Positions 16,637 through 26,758 of a stretch of 64,000 bases of DNA are shown here, one piece after another. The stretch is from positions 186,001 to 250,000 of the forward strand of contig JAHBUB010000002.1 in NCBI GenBank assembly GCA_019638285.1, given 5' to 3'. Both the position numbers and the translations under genes were made by a program. How positions within the stretch are numbered: position 1 is the stretch's first letter; each line of letters begins with the position of its first letter. The notes under the pieces are model-generated. The model was not told the origin of the DNA. It searched no databases and saw only the letters and a program-made list of their open reading frames with translations. The stretch is from Cyclobacteriaceae bacterium. Lineage in GTDB: Bacteria; Bacteroidota; Bacteroidia; Cytophagales; Cyclobacteriaceae.

Positions 16637-17710
16637 ATGAAAAAATGGATTTTTTCTGTATTGACAATTTTGGGCATAGTTATTCTTTTAGTCCTTCCTA
16701 AGCTTGGCTTATGGAATAGTGAAAAGAAGCCGTCTGCAAAAAATGATCAAAGCGCCAATAGGGCATCAAGTGCGCTTCCGGTGGAGGCAATGCGTATTAC
16801 TACTTCAAAGCTTGATAATGTAGTGGTTATTACCGGGTCAGTACAGGCCAACGAATCATTAGAGCTAAAAAGTGAGACTGCTGGTAAAATCACCAGAATA
16901 TATTTCGAAGAGGGTAGGGCTGTAAAGAAAGGAGATTTATTGTTGCAAGTAAATGATGTGGAAATTAAGGCGGAGTTAACAAAACAAAAATTTAATAAGA
17001 AGTTAAATGAGGGAATTGAATTCAGGCAGCGAAAACTTTTAGAAAAAGAGGCCATTAGTCAGGAAGAGTATGACAATGCACTCAATAAGCTAAATACATC
17101 ACAGGCTGATATTGCTGTGCTTGAAGCACAAGAGGAAAAAACTAAGATCAGGGCACCTTTTGATGGTATAATAGGGTTGAGGTATGTAAGTGAGGGTGCT
17201 TTGATTGCTACCAGTACGCCCATTGCTACCCTGTACAATATTAGCCCAGCAAAAATAGAGTTTTCTATACCCGGCAGGTACAGTATGCAAGTGAAACCAG
17301 GACAAAAGATCAATTTCACTGTGGAAAGTGACACCAGTGTTTTTGTGGGTCAAGTGTATGCCATCGAACCTCAAATAGATGCAAATACCAGAACCCTTAA
17401 AATCAGAGCACTTGCCGAAAACACAAAAGGGCTGCTGATACCCGGACAATTTGTAAGAGTAGAATTGATTCTTGGCGTTACAGACAAAGCAATAATGGTT
17501 CCTACTGAAGCGGTTATCCCTGAGCTCAACGGGCATAAAGTCTTTATTAGTAAAAATGGAAAGGCTCAGGAAGTGATGGTACAGACTGGGATAAGAAAAA
17601 ATATATTGTTAGAGATAGTCTCAGGGCTTCACCCGAACGACACCTTGATTACAACAGGTATTCTGCAGTTAAAAAATGGATTAGATATCCAGATTACTAA
17701 AATGAATTAG
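16637..17710 (+). CDS. RND efflux pump periplasmic adaptor (membrane-fusion protein)
   Basis: This 357-residue adaptor links the inner-membrane permease to the outer-membrane channel. It has an N-terminal membrane anchor (about 4-22), then a lipoyl-like half-motif (ESLELKSETAGKITRIYFEEG), a short coiled-coil hairpin (about 110-165), the second lipoyl half (IRAPFDGIIGLRYVSEGAL), and beta-barrel and membrane-proximal domains to the end. ATG at 16637 is preferred over the TTG one codon upstream. A TACTTTTG sequence (16629-16636) abuts this ATG; it may be chance. Four bp separate it from the permease gene. Confidence 0.92.
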   Translation: MKKWIFSVLTILGIVILLVLPKLGLWNSEKKPSAKNDQSANRASSALPVEAMRITTSKLDNVVVITGSVQANESLELKSETAGKITRIYFEEGRAVKKGDLLLQVNDVEIKAELTKQKFNKKLNEGIEFRQRKLLEKEAISQEEYDNALNKLNTSQADIAVLEAQEEKTKIRAPFDGIIGLRYVSEGALIATSTPIATLYNISPAKIEFSIPGRYSMQVKPGQKINFTVESDTSVFVGQVYAIEPQIDANTRTLKIRALAENTKGLLIPGQFVRVELILGVTDKAIMVPTEAVIPELNGHKVFISKNGKAQEVMVQTGIRKNILLEIVSGLHPNDTLITTGILQLKNGLDIQITKMN

Positions 17711-17714
17711 AATT

Positions 17715-20700
17715 ATGGCGAGCTTATCAAGTATTAGTATAAACCGACCGGTACTGGCAATGGTATTCTCGCTGGTGATTATACTATTTGGGCTTATTGG
17801 GTTTAGCTATTTAGGAGTAAGGGAGTTTCCTAGTGTAGACCCACCGGTTATTTCTGTGTCTACCTCTTACACAGGGGCCAACTCCGATGTGATTGAATCT
17901 CAAATTACTGAGCCACTAGAAGATGCCATCAATGGCATAGCAGGGATAAGGACAATCAGTTCATCCAGTAGGGAAGGGCGTAGTAATATTTCAATCGAAT
18001 TTGAATTAGGGGTTGACCTTGAAGCTGCTGCAAATGACGTGAGAGACAAAGTAGCTGGAGCGGTTAGAAACCTCCCTCCGGATATAGATCTACCGGTGGT
18101 ATCAAAAGCAGACGCTGACTCTCAGCCGATTATTTATCTGACGGTGATGAGCAACAAGAGAAATCTGCTTGAACTTTCCAGGCTTGCCAACATTTATTTT
18201 AAAGAAAGGCTTCAAACTATTCCCGGGGTGAGCACTGTAAACATATGGGGAGAGCAGAAATACTCCATGCGGCTGTGGATGGATCCTATTAAACTGGCTG
18301 GACTTAAATTGACACCTTCAGATGTATATCAGGCTGTCAACCGGGAAAATGTAGAGTTGCCAAGTGGCCGAATTGAGGGCCAAAATACAGAGTTAACGGT
18401 TCGTACAATGGGCCGGCTGAATTCAGTGGAGGACTTCAATAAACTTATTGTAAAAGAAGATGGAGATCTTTTAGTACGTTTTCAAGATATTGGGTATGCT
18501 CAACTCTATGCCGAGAATGACAGAACGTTGATGAGGCGTGATGGGGTTCCAGGGGTTGCTGTTGCTGTGGTCGCCCAGCCTGGTGCTAACAACATTGAAA
18601 TCGCTGACAACCTATATAAGAAACTGGCTCAGATTGAGAAGGACTTACCGGAAGATGTAAGTTGGGTGGTGAGCGATGACTCCACGAATTATATCCGTGC
18701 CTCTATCAGTGAGGTGCAGGAGACTGTTTTTATGGCATTTATTCTCGTACTGTTTGTCATCTTTATGTTTCTAAGAGATTGGCGAACTACACTTATTCCG
18801 GTAGTTACTATTCCCATCTCTTTGATAGGATGTTTCTTTGTTATGTACTTGTTGGGCTTTACCATCAACGTATTGACCATGCTGGGAATCGTTTTAGCAA
18901 TTGGGTTGGTGGTAGATGATGCTATTGTGGTACTGGAAAACATATACACTAAAGTGGAGGAAGGGCTAGACCCTATAGAGGCAGCTAAAAAGGGATCTAC
19001 GGAGATTTATTTTGCTGTTATCTCTACTACGATAGCCGTAGTAGCTGTGTTTTTACCTGTAATTTTTCTCGAAGGATTGACAGGTAGGTTGTTTAGAGAA
19101 TTTGGTTTGGTGGTTGCTAGTGCGGTGGCTATTTCTTCATTCGTATCCCTTACGCTCACCCCAATGATGAGTTCAAAGCTTTTGAAAAGAAGGGCTGTAC
19201 AGCCATGGTTGTATAGAAAAACCGAGCCATTCTTTGAAGGTCTCTCCGGGGCGTATGCAAAGGCGCTTCATCGATTTATGAAAAACAGATGGCTGGCATT
19301 TGTAATCCTTTTCATAGCCAGTGTTTCAATTTATTTTTTACTTATAAGTATTCCTGCTGAATTGGCTCCGATGGAGGATAGGGGTGAGTTTAGATTTCAG
19401 GCACAAGCACCAGAAGGAGCCACCTTTGATTATATGGATGGATATGTAACAGCCATGTATGATTTTGTAGTGGAGGAAGTACCTGAGGTGCTAGGAGTTT
19501 TAAGTATAACCTCCCCTAGTTTTGGAGGCGGTGGGGGAGCGAATAGCGGATTTTTGAAGGTAATGCTAAAAGATCGATCTGAGAGAACCCGCACCCAGCA
19601 AGAAATAGTAGACGATTTAACGCCAAAAGCCAGAAAGTTTACTGGGGTAAGGACATTTATATCTCAATCTCAAACTATTGGAGATAGAAGAGGAGGCTTT
19701 CCTGTTCAAATAGTATTGCAGGCAGCCGACATTGACAAACTAAAAGCAGTTCTTCCCCAATTTTTAGAGAAGGTCAACGAGAGCCCAAAATTTACTTTTG
19801 TAGATCTTGATTTGAAATTCAACAAACCTGAGATCAACATCATCATCAACCGTGACAAGGCGAGAAATCTTGGGGTAAATGTCATTGATATTTCTCAGAC
19901 ACTTCAGCTGGGGTTAAGCGGTTCTCGGTTTGGCAACTTCATTATGGATGGTAAACAATACCAGATCATAGGCCAGGTGGAAAAGAAAAACAGAAATGAA
20001 CCGCTGGATCTAAAAACCTTATATGTAAGAAACAGAAGAGGAGAGATTATTCAAATGGATAATCTGGTAACCGTGGAAGAGCAGAGTAGCCCTCCAACGT
20101 TGTATAGATTCAACAGGTATTCATCTGCAAAGGTAAGCGCCCAACCTGCCCCTGGTGTTGCACTGGCGGATGGCATTGCAGAGATGGAGCGTATCGCAGA
20201 TCTGGTATTGGATGACACGTATAGTACGAGTTTGGCAGGGGCTTCTCGCGAATTTTCTGAAAGCTCTTCTAGTATTTATCTGGCATTTTTAATGGCACTT
20301 GCCATTATTTACTTGGTCTTGGCGGGTCAATTTGAAAGCTTCAAAGATCCATTGATAATCATGTTTACAGTACCCCTGGCGTTGTCTGGTGCGCTCGTAT
20401 CACTCTGGTACACCAATCAGACGATGAATATTTTTAGCCAGATTGGGATTATCATGCTTATTGGTTTGGTGACGAAGAACGGAATTTTAATCGTGGAGTT
20501 TGCCAACCAACGCAAGGCGCAAGGTTTGAAAGTAATGGATGCAGTGATCGGAGCTGCAGAGTCTCGTTTTCGTCCTATTATAATGACTAGTCTTTCAACG
20601 ATTTTGGGTATTTTGCCAATAGCCCTTGCCTTAGGTGCAGGGTCAGAAAGCCGAGTGTCTATGGGGATAGCCATTGTTGGAGGCTTGTTGTTCGCAACCG

Positions 20701-20774
20701 TTCTTACATTATTTGTAATACCAGCCATCTATAGTTATTTCAGTGGCAAAGAAGCCAGTGTACCTACCGACTAA
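17715..20774 (+). CDS. RND family efflux permease (AcrB/HAE1-like)
   Basis: A proton-driven inner-membrane pump subunit of 1019 residues with the usual 12 transmembrane helices and two large periplasmic loops. The proton-relay aspartates are D401 and D402 in LVVDDAIVVLENI (TM4) and the partner lysine is K921 in TKNGILIVEFAN (TM10). The N-terminal SINRPVLAMVFSLVIILFG and PLEDAINGIAGI are hallmarks of the HAE-1 branch, which exports hydrophobic or amphiphilic compounds rather than metals. It lies between the adaptor and the TolC-like channel gene, making a full tripartite pump. No regulator gene adjoins. Confidence 0.95.
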   Translation: MASLSSISINRPVLAMVFSLVIILFGLIGFSYLGVREFPSVDPPVISVSTSYTGANSDVIESQITEPLEDAINGIAGIRTISSSSREGRSNISIEFELGVDLEAAANDVRDKVAGAVRNLPPDIDLPVVSKADADSQPIIYLTVMSNKRNLLELSRLANIYFKERLQTIPGVSTVNIWGEQKYSMRLWMDPIKLAGLKLTPSDVYQAVNRENVELPSGRIEGQNTELTVRTMGRLNSVEDFNKLIVKEDGDLLVRFQDIGYAQLYAENDRTLMRRDGVPGVAVAVVAQPGANNIEIADNLYKKLAQIEKDLPEDVSWVVSDDSTNYIRASISEVQETVFMAFILVLFVIFMFLRDWRTTLIPVVTIPISLIGCFFVMYLLGFTINVLTMLGIVLAIGLVVDDAIVVLENIYTKVEEGLDPIEAAKKGSTEIYFAVISTTIAVVAVFLPVIFLEGLTGRLFREFGLVVASAVAISSFVSLTLTPMMSSKLLKRRAVQPWLYRKTEPFFEGLSGAYAKALHRFMKNRWLAFVILFIASVSIYFLLISIPAELAPMEDRGEFRFQAQAPEGATFDYMDGYVTAMYDFVVEEVPEVLGVLSITSPSFGGGGGANSGFLKVMLKDRSERTRTQQEIVDDLTPKARKFTGVRTFISQSQTIGDRRGGFPVQIVLQAADIDKLKAVLPQFLEKVNESPKFTFVDLDLKFNKPEINIIINRDKARNLGVNVIDISQTLQLGLSGSRFGNFIMDGKQYQIIGQVEKKNRNEPLDLKTLYVRNRRGEIIQMDNLVTVEEQSSPPTLYRFNRYSSAKVSAQPAPGVALADGIAEMERIADLVLDDTYSTSLAGASREFSESSSSIYLAFLMALAIIYLVLAGQFESFKDPLIIMFTVPLALSGALVSLWYTNQTMNIFSQIGIIMLIGLVTKNGILIVEFANQRKAQGLKVMDAVIGAAESRFRPIIMTSLSTILGILPIALALGAGSESRVSMGIAIVGGLLFATVLTLFVIPAIYSYFSGKEASVPTD

Positions 20775-20781
20775 TTTTTTT

Positions 20782-22197
20782 ATGAACCGACTTCTTGGAA
20801 TTTTAATCGCCCTATTACTTACTATTTCCGTTCAAGCACAAGACACGCTAAGTCTTGCCCGGGCTATTTCTATCGGGTTGAAGAATAATTTTGATATACA
20901 GATTGAACAACTCAATGTAGAAGTGGCCAGGAACAATAATACCTGGGGTCAGGCAGGCGCCCTTCCTACAATCTCCTTTTCGGGCAATCAGAACAATAGC
21001 GTGGTGCAAAGGAAACCTGCCAATCCTTTTGCAGTAGCAGGAAGAAATATTTCCAACAACCTGAATGGCCAACTGGATGTGCAATTTGTATTATTTGATG
21101 GGTTTGCTGTAAAAATCAATAAACAGAGATTGAGTCAACTGGAGCAACTCAGTTATGGTAATTCAGCTTTTGTAATGGAAACCACGCTACAATCTATCAT
21201 TTTGGGTTATTATCAAGCACTTCTTGAAAAGGAAAGACTTCAAATTCTGGAAAACAACATGACGTTTTCCAAAGAACGATATGACTATGTAAAACTGAGG
21301 AAAGAGTTGGGAGGGGCTATTCCTTTTGATGTCTTGCAGGAGCAAAATAACTACCTCACTGACTCAGCCAATGTGCTTTTGCAGGGAATTGTTTATAAGA
21401 ATTCTTTGCGTCAACTCAACCTTTTACTTAATGAGGATTTGCAAACCAAATACGAACTCGTAGACTCACTCGAATACAAACACGAAACGTATGATTATGA
21501 AAACCTGAGGGCCAAAATGGTAAGCTCTAATACCAATCTCAGGAATCAATATATGAACCAGGAGATACTTAGAAGCAACACGAGACTTCAGCAGGCGAAT
21601 ATGTCTCCTACCCTTGCACTGAATTTTGGAGGAAATGGTAGTTTGGATCAGTTGAATGCCAACTTTAGAACCCCTACAGGAAATACAATTGACAATACAG
21701 TGGGTTATTTAAATAATAACCCTAGCCAGCCAGTAATAAATACAGTAAACGAAACTGCATTGGTACCGCAAACACAAAATGGTAATTCATATGGAGGATA
21801 CGCCAATCTTTCCCTAAGATTCAACGTGTTCAATGGAGGGCAAATAAAAAGAGCCATTGAGAACGCAAGGGTGCAGGAGAAAATTGCTGATTTGAATACA
21901 GAGCAATTGAAACTTTCATTGGAAAATGATCTCTTGTCAAACTTTGATATGTATAATCTGCGCAATCAACTGGTAACAATTGCTTTAACAAAATTGGAAG
22001 CTGCAGATTTAAATCTAGACCTGGCCAATGAACGCTATAGAAATGGGGCACTAAGTGCTATTGACCTAAGGATTGTTCAGGAGAATGCCCGCAACGCAGC
22101 GTTGGAGGCTTACTTAGCCATCTTCAATAGTATCTCAACGAAAATTGGGTTGGTCAGAATTACAGGCGGTTTGATCGATCGGGTTCCTAAAAATTAA
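20782..22197 (+). CDS. TolC-family outer-membrane efflux channel
   Basis: This 471-residue protein has a signal peptide (MNRLLGILIALLLTISVQAQ) and two repeats of the long-helix/beta-strand pattern of TolC proteins, including NTWGQAGALPTISFSGNQN and LRFNVFNGGQIKRAIENARVQ. The ATG at 20782 is chosen because the signal peptide starts there; an earlier GTG would overlap the permease gene and add an unrelated leader. It completes the adaptor-permease-channel operon. It faces scpA, with only 2 bp between the stops. Confidence 0.93.
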   Translation: MNRLLGILIALLLTISVQAQDTLSLARAISIGLKNNFDIQIEQLNVEVARNNNTWGQAGALPTISFSGNQNNSVVQRKPANPFAVAGRNISNNLNGQLDVQFVLFDGFAVKINKQRLSQLEQLSYGNSAFVMETTLQSIILGYYQALLEKERLQILENNMTFSKERYDYVKLRKELGGAIPFDVLQEQNNYLTDSANVLLQGIVYKNSLRQLNLLLNEDLQTKYELVDSLEYKHETYDYENLRAKMVSSNTNLRNQYMNQEILRSNTRLQQANMSPTLALNFGGNGSLDQLNANFRTPTGNTIDNTVGYLNNNPSQPVINTVNETALVPQTQNGNSYGGYANLSLRFNVFNGGQIKRAIENARVQEKIADLNTEQLKLSLENDLLSNFDMYNLRNQLVTIALTKLEAADLNLDLANERYRNGALSAIDLRIVQENARNAALEAYLAIFNSISTKIGLVRITGGLIDRVPKN

Positions 22198-22199
22198 CC

Positions 22200-22964
22200 C
22201 TACTCAGAAACGGTCTCTTCTTCAGGTTTTTTAATCCAGAAATTGTTGTACCCCTCTCCGATCTGAATGCCAAGTTGACCGTTGGCCAACATTTCAAGAA
22301 TAGCTAGAAAGTTGAATATCAATGAAATTCTGCTTGGCTTCCCTTCAAATAAATCAGTGAATGCAATTCTGGATTTAATGGATAATTCAGAAATAATAAA
22401 TTGTTTTTGACCATCGATAGTGAAGGGATACTGGATAACCTGATGAACTGGTTTATTTTTTTCTTCCTCTTGTCTTTTTAAAACTTTCTCAAAAACTGTA
22501 AGCAGCTTAAACAAGTCGACATCCTGAAGTTCGGCCTCTACATTGGTGCTTTCCGCCAAAGAGCGAAGTTCCTTCATGATATTGCCTCGCTTCTCCTTCA
22601 TCAGCTCAGTCTCTTCCATTTTATGGAAGTCGTCTATTACCGATTTGTATTTCTTGTACTCGAGTAAATGTTTAATCAGCTCTTCCCTTGGATCCACCTC
22701 ATTGCCTTGCTCATCAATCTGCGGACGCGGAAGGAGCATTTTTGATTTTATTCTCATCAAAGTAGCGGCTACCAGGATAAACTCACTGGCCACCTCCACA
22801 TTAAGCGACTCTAAATGATGGATATAATCAAGAAAATCACTGGTAATGGTGGCGATGGGGATGTCGTATATATCCAACTCATCTCGTTCAATAAAGAACA
22901 AAAGGAGGTCAAAGGGCCCTTCAAAGAGGGGTAATCGTACCTCAAAAATGTCATTAGTTGCCAT
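22200..22964 (-). CDS. scpA: Segregation and condensation protein A (ScpA)
   Basis: The kleisin subunit of the SMC-ScpAB condensin. It has 254 residues, with the family opening FEVRLPLFEGPFDLLLFFIERDELDIYDIPIA and SLNVEVASEFILVAATLMRIKSKMLLP. A C-terminal winged-helix region lies about 190-250. ATG at 22964 is taken as the start, since the TTG three codons upstream falls in a TACTTTTG promoter-like box. scpB and smc are not in the window. Confidence 0.94.
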   Translation of the reverse strand: MATNDIFEVRLPLFEGPFDLLLFFIERDELDIYDIPIATITSDFLDYIHHLESLNVEVASEFILVAATLMRIKSKMLLPRPQIDEQGNEVDPREELIKHLLEYKKYKSVIDDFHKMEETELMKEKRGNIMKELRSLAESTNVEAELQDVDLFKLLTVFEKVLKRQEEEKNKPVHQVIQYPFTIDGQKQFIISELSIKSRIAFTDLFEGKPSRISLIFNFLAILEMLANGQLGIQIGEGYNNFWIKKPEEETVSE

Positions 22965-22970
22965 GGGTCG

Positions 22971-22978
22971 CAAAAGTA
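22971..22978 (-). promoter_or_regulatory. -7 box six bases before scpA
   Basis: TACTTTTG on the minus strand ends 6 nt before the scpA ATG, predicting a leaderless or near-leaderless transcript. No -33 TTTG is found at 19-20 bp. On the opposite strand TAAATTTG at 23017-23024 could be the -7 box of dxs, with a leader of about 70 nt. Confidence 0.4.
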
Positions 22979-23100
22979 TTCAAAAGTGTCCAGAAAACCT
23001 TTTAGTAACTAATGCTTAAATTTGTCTGAGAAACAGATGGAGTTAGTTAAAACACTTACCTTAAGTATTTGTTAGAGGATAAAGACACACTAATAAAGGA

Positions 23101-25026
23101 ATGCTAATTAAGCCCGGAAAACTTTTAAGCCGCATTGAGAGCCCTGAGGACCTCAAGAAACTGGATCAAGCGCAGTTGGTTAAGCTAAGTGAAGAACTAA
23201 GGCAGTTTATTGTAGATAACGTGTCTGTGTACGGAGGTCATTTTGGAGCCAGCTTGGGCGTTATTGAACTTACCGTGGCCCTGCATTATGTGTTCAACAC
23301 CCCAAATGACCAGCTTGTTTGGGACGTAGGGCATCAGGCATATGGCCATAAGATTCTTACCGGTCGCAGAGATGCTTTTTATACCAACCGGATGTACGGG
23401 GGCATCTCTGGATTTCCAAAAAGAAAAGAAAGCAAATATGATAGTTTCGGGGTAGGTCACTCATCTACATCCGTTTCTGCTGCATTGGGTATGGCGATTG
23501 CATCTAAATACAAGGGAGATCAGGAGAGGCAGCACATTGCGGTAATTGGCGATGGCGCGCTCACAGGAGGAATTGCATTTGAAGGATTAAATCATGCCGG
23601 AGTTTCTGACTCCAACATTCTTATTATCCTCAACGATAATTGTATGGCAATTGATCCTAATGTAGGAGCGCTTAAAGATTATTTAACCGATATAACCACA
23701 TCCAAAACCTATAATAAAATTAAAGATGAGGTTTGGAATTTGCTGGGCAAACTTTCACATTTTGGTAAAAATGCTCAGGAGATAGTATCAAAAGTTGAAA
23801 ACGGCATTAAGTCCACCTTGCTAAGCCAAAGCAATTTCTTTGAGTCACTGAATCTTCGATACTTTGGTCCGGTGGATGGCCATGATGTGAATCATCTGGT
23901 GGCAGTACTTAATGATCTCAAACAAATCAAAGGACCTAAAATTCTGCACTGTGTTACTGTAAAAGGGAAAGGGTATGCGCCTGCAGAGAGTGGAAATAAA
24001 ACTACGTGGCATGCGCCAGGAACCTTTGATAAAGTGACAGGGAAAATCTTCAAAAAAATTTACGACAAACCTCAGCCACCCAAATACCAGGATGTGTTTG
24101 GAAATACCCTGGTAGAATTGGCCAGGGATAATGATAAAATAATGGGAATTACTCCCGCGATGCCATCGGGATCCTCCATGAATATTATGATGAAGGAAAT
24201 GCCAGATCGTGCATTTGATGTGGGCATTGCGGAACAGCATGCCGTAACGTTTTCTGCAGGGCTTGCAACACAGGGTTTGATTCCATTTTGCAATATATAT
24301 AGCTCGTTTATGCAACGTGCCTATGATCAGGTGGTGCATGACGTGTGTATTCAAAATCTACCTGTTAATTTCTGTTTGGACAGAGCAGGGTTTGCGGGTG
24401 CGGATGGCCCTACACATCATGGCGCCTATGACATCGCCTATCTCAGGTGTTTGCCAAACATGATTATTTCTAGCCCAATGAATGAAAGCGAGCTTCGTAA
24501 CCTTATGTATACCGCTTCCCTTCCACGAAAAGAGAAGGCGTTTTCAATCCGCTACCCAAGGGGTGAAGGGGTAATGCCAGTATGGCAAACCCCAATGGAG
24601 GAAATTGAGATAGGAACAGGCAGACTGATTAAAGAGGGTGAAGAGCTGGCCATTCTTACCATAGGGCATATTGGTAATTATGCTGTAGAGGTATGTCATG
24701 ACCTTTCTGAGCAAGGAATTGAAGTAGCTCACTATGACATGCGATTTGCAAAACCATTGGATGAACAATTGCTTCACGAAGTGTTTTCTAATTTTAAAAG
24801 AATAATCACGGTGGAAGACGGCTGTATTCAAGGAGGAATAGGCAGCGCCATATTGGAGTTTATGGCCGACCACCATTACCAGGCGAATGTCACAAGGCTA
24901 GGAATTCCTGACCGTGTCGTGGAGCATGGTGAACAAATCGATTTGCATCGTGAATGTGGATTTGACCCTGAAGGTATCAGGAAGGTTGCATTACAAATGC
25001 TTGAACCGGTTTCAAAGTCTTCCTAA
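23101..25026 (+). CDS. dxs: 1-deoxy-D-xylulose-5-phosphate synthase
   Basis: First step of the MEP isoprenoid pathway: thiamine-diphosphate-dependent condensation of pyruvate and glyceraldehyde 3-phosphate. It has 641 residues, the normal length. The N-terminal domain has DVGHQAYGHKILTGR and the GDGALTGGIAFEGLNHAG thiamine/Mg site; the central pyrimidine-binding domain has DVGIAEQHAVTFSAGLA with the catalytic Glu, and RAGFAGADGPTHHG; a transketolase C-terminal domain follows. Only 6 bp separate it from the alpha/beta hydrolase gene. It is divergent from scpA. Confidence 0.97.
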   Translation: MLIKPGKLLSRIESPEDLKKLDQAQLVKLSEELRQFIVDNVSVYGGHFGASLGVIELTVALHYVFNTPNDQLVWDVGHQAYGHKILTGRRDAFYTNRMYGGISGFPKRKESKYDSFGVGHSSTSVSAALGMAIASKYKGDQERQHIAVIGDGALTGGIAFEGLNHAGVSDSNILIILNDNCMAIDPNVGALKDYLTDITTSKTYNKIKDEVWNLLGKLSHFGKNAQEIVSKVENGIKSTLLSQSNFFESLNLRYFGPVDGHDVNHLVAVLNDLKQIKGPKILHCVTVKGKGYAPAESGNKTTWHAPGTFDKVTGKIFKKIYDKPQPPKYQDVFGNTLVELARDNDKIMGITPAMPSGSSMNIMMKEMPDRAFDVGIAEQHAVTFSAGLATQGLIPFCNIYSSFMQRAYDQVVHDVCIQNLPVNFCLDRAGFAGADGPTHHGAYDIAYLRCLPNMIISSPMNESELRNLMYTASLPRKEKAFSIRYPRGEGVMPVWQTPMEEIEIGTGRLIKEGEELAILTIGHIGNYAVEVCHDLSEQGIEVAHYDMRFAKPLDEQLLHEVFSNFKRIITVEDGCIQGGIGSAILEFMADHHYQANVTRLGIPDRVVEHGEQIDLHRECGFDPEGIRKVALQMLEPVSKSS

Positions 25027-25032
25027 ACTTGA

Positions 25033-25812
25033 ATGTCATTCATTAATTATAAGATAAAAGGGGAAGGGCTTCCTGTTATATTCCTACATGGTTTTTGCGA
25101 AACCAGCGAAATCTGGGATCCATTTGTTGCAGAGATTTCCAGCAACTATCAGAGTATCACACTTGATTTACCTGGTTTTGGTTCGAGCCAATTGTCCAAA
25201 ACAGATGCCTCTCTGGCAGATATCGCCACGGATCTGAACAATTGGGTGCTTGATCAAGGACTTGATAATCCTATTGTGCTAGGGCATTCATTAGGAGGCT
25301 ACGTGAGCCTTGCTATGGTGAACCAAATGCCAACACTATATTCTGCATTTGGTCTAATACACGCTACTGCCAAGGCAGATTCTGATGAAAAGCGACTGAG
25401 TAGAACCAAAGTAATGACCTTTGTGAAAAAGTATGGTGTCAAAGCTTTTGTGGATTCTTTTGTGCTAAGTCTGTACTATCAAAAAGACCATCCTTCGATT
25501 GAGTTTGCACATAAAATAGCACTTAAAACCAATGAATCGACCTTTTTGACATATACAGCGGCAATGCGAGACAGACCTTCCAGAGTGGATTGCATTACTA
25601 ATTTTACCAACCCTATCCTCATGGTGGGCGGGCAGAACGACCCCTTGATACCCATCGGAAGTTTAGAAGAACAAGCGGCTCTTAATGGTAGAATATCTAT
25701 TTATATGCTTCCGAGGGTCGGCCATATGGGGATGTTTGAAGCCGAGTCTGAATTGGTAGAAATAGTCAATAACTTCGTTTTCGTTGTTGAAAATGGCCTG
25801 ATGAAGCAATAG
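25033..25812 (+). CDS. Alpha/beta hydrolase
   Basis: A 259-residue alpha/beta-fold hydrolase. The oxyanion region is IFLHGFCETSEIW, the nucleophile is S86 in VLGHSLGGYVS, the acid is probably the Asp of VGGQNDPLIP and the base the His of RVGHMGMFE. There is no signal peptide, so it is cytoplasmic. It is likely co-transcribed with dxs. The substrate (an ester or similar) is unknown. Confidence 0.88.
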   Translation: MSFINYKIKGEGLPVIFLHGFCETSEIWDPFVAEISSNYQSITLDLPGFGSSQLSKTDASLADIATDLNNWVLDQGLDNPIVLGHSLGGYVSLAMVNQMPTLYSAFGLIHATAKADSDEKRLSRTKVMTFVKKYGVKAFVDSFVLSLYYQKDHPSIEFAHKIALKTNESTFLTYTAAMRDRPSRVDCITNFTNPILMVGGQNDPLIPIGSLEEQAALNGRISIYMLPRVGHMGMFEAESELVEIVNNFVFVVENGLMKQ

Positions 25813-25949
25813 AAGATATTTGAATTTACTCTAAAACTGTGCTAAATTGTATTGTTTTCTCATATATTTGAGTTACCTGATGGCCGTAGTGAGGTATAGA
25901 TTATTATATTTGTTACCCTGTATAAAGAAACGATAAAAAAAACAGCATT

Positions 25950-26702
25950 ATGGAAGAAAGCGGTTTACCTACTTATGATTCGTGGAACAATTTAGCTGCG
26001 AACATTGCAATGGTTTGCTGGGCAGTAGGTTTGCTCATAGTTTTGGGTTATTTTCTGAAGCTACTTACAACTTCTGATAGCAAAACCAAGTTCGATTTCA
26101 TAAATAAGTATGAGATTAAATTACTTTGGATAGCAGGTCTGATAATTGTAATTGGGGCATGTTTCTTTGCAAACGCAAACATTATTGAACTTAACCCACT
26201 TTGGATTTTTGTAAGAGTGTTTACAACCGTATCAATGGGTATGATTGTGGCCCTAATTATTCAAAACTTGCTCAAATTTTACTACCCATTCTTTATTGAG
26301 AAAAGACTTAAGGTACTGCGGTACAAGCCACGGATTTCTCCTAAAACTGGTAAGCCAATGAAATTGCTCAGTGAGGAAGAAGAAGATGCTTACCTGGACG
26401 AGGGTATGCAGGCAGAGGAGAATTTGTTCTCCATGGACTACGATGTGTGGAAAGATGATGAGACTGGGTACATTAAAATAGAAAAATATTCTGGTCACTT
26501 ACACGCTATTCAGTGCCCTGAGTGTAACTACCAGACCTTTAAAGTGGTACGTGAGGAGATTTTGAGAGAGCCAACAGCTACAGAGGAGGGAGAGATTGCG
26601 AAGCACTACCTGTGTAGCTACTGTGGTCATAAAGCCAGAAAGGTTGTTGGCCTAAAAGCATCTAACAAGTTTCATGAGGAATCTCACGCAGCAACAGCAT
26701 AA
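25950..26702 (+). CDS. Membrane protein with C-terminal zinc-ribbon, unknown function
   Basis: A 250-residue protein with three hydrophobic helices (about 20-40, 56-76 and 84-108), a basic linker, an acidic stretch (SEEEEDAYLDEGMQAEE, about 141-157) and a cytoplasmic domain with two Cys pairs, C189/C192 (CPEC) and C222/C225 (CSYC), spaced as a zinc ribbon. The segment between (REEILREPTATEEGEIAKHY) is charged. I do not recognise a named family. A TATATTTG box at 25905-25912 suggests its own promoter, and the strong hairpin after the stop ends a single-gene unit. Confidence 0.75.
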   Translation: MEESGLPTYDSWNNLAANIAMVCWAVGLLIVLGYFLKLLTTSDSKTKFDFINKYEIKLLWIAGLIIVIGACFFANANIIELNPLWIFVRVFTTVSMGMIVALIIQNLLKFYYPFFIEKRLKVLRYKPRISPKTGKPMKLLSEEEEDAYLDEGMQAEENLFSMDYDVWKDDETGYIKIEKYSGHLHAIQCPECNYQTFKVVREEILREPTATEEGEIAKHYLCSYCGHKARKVVGLKASNKFHEESHAATA

Positions 26703-26730
26703 GACTATAACCAATTAGATTAGAGAATAA

Positions 26731-26758
26731 ATAAAAAACCCCCTTCAGGGGTTTTTTT
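26731..26758. terminator. Bidirectional intrinsic terminator
   Basis: AAAAAACCCC-CTTCA-GGGGTTTTTTT: a GC stem flanked by A- and T-runs on both sides, between the end of the zinc-ribbon membrane gene (plus) and the end of the small minus-strand gene. The T-run is present on either strand, so it can serve both. Confidence 0.9.
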
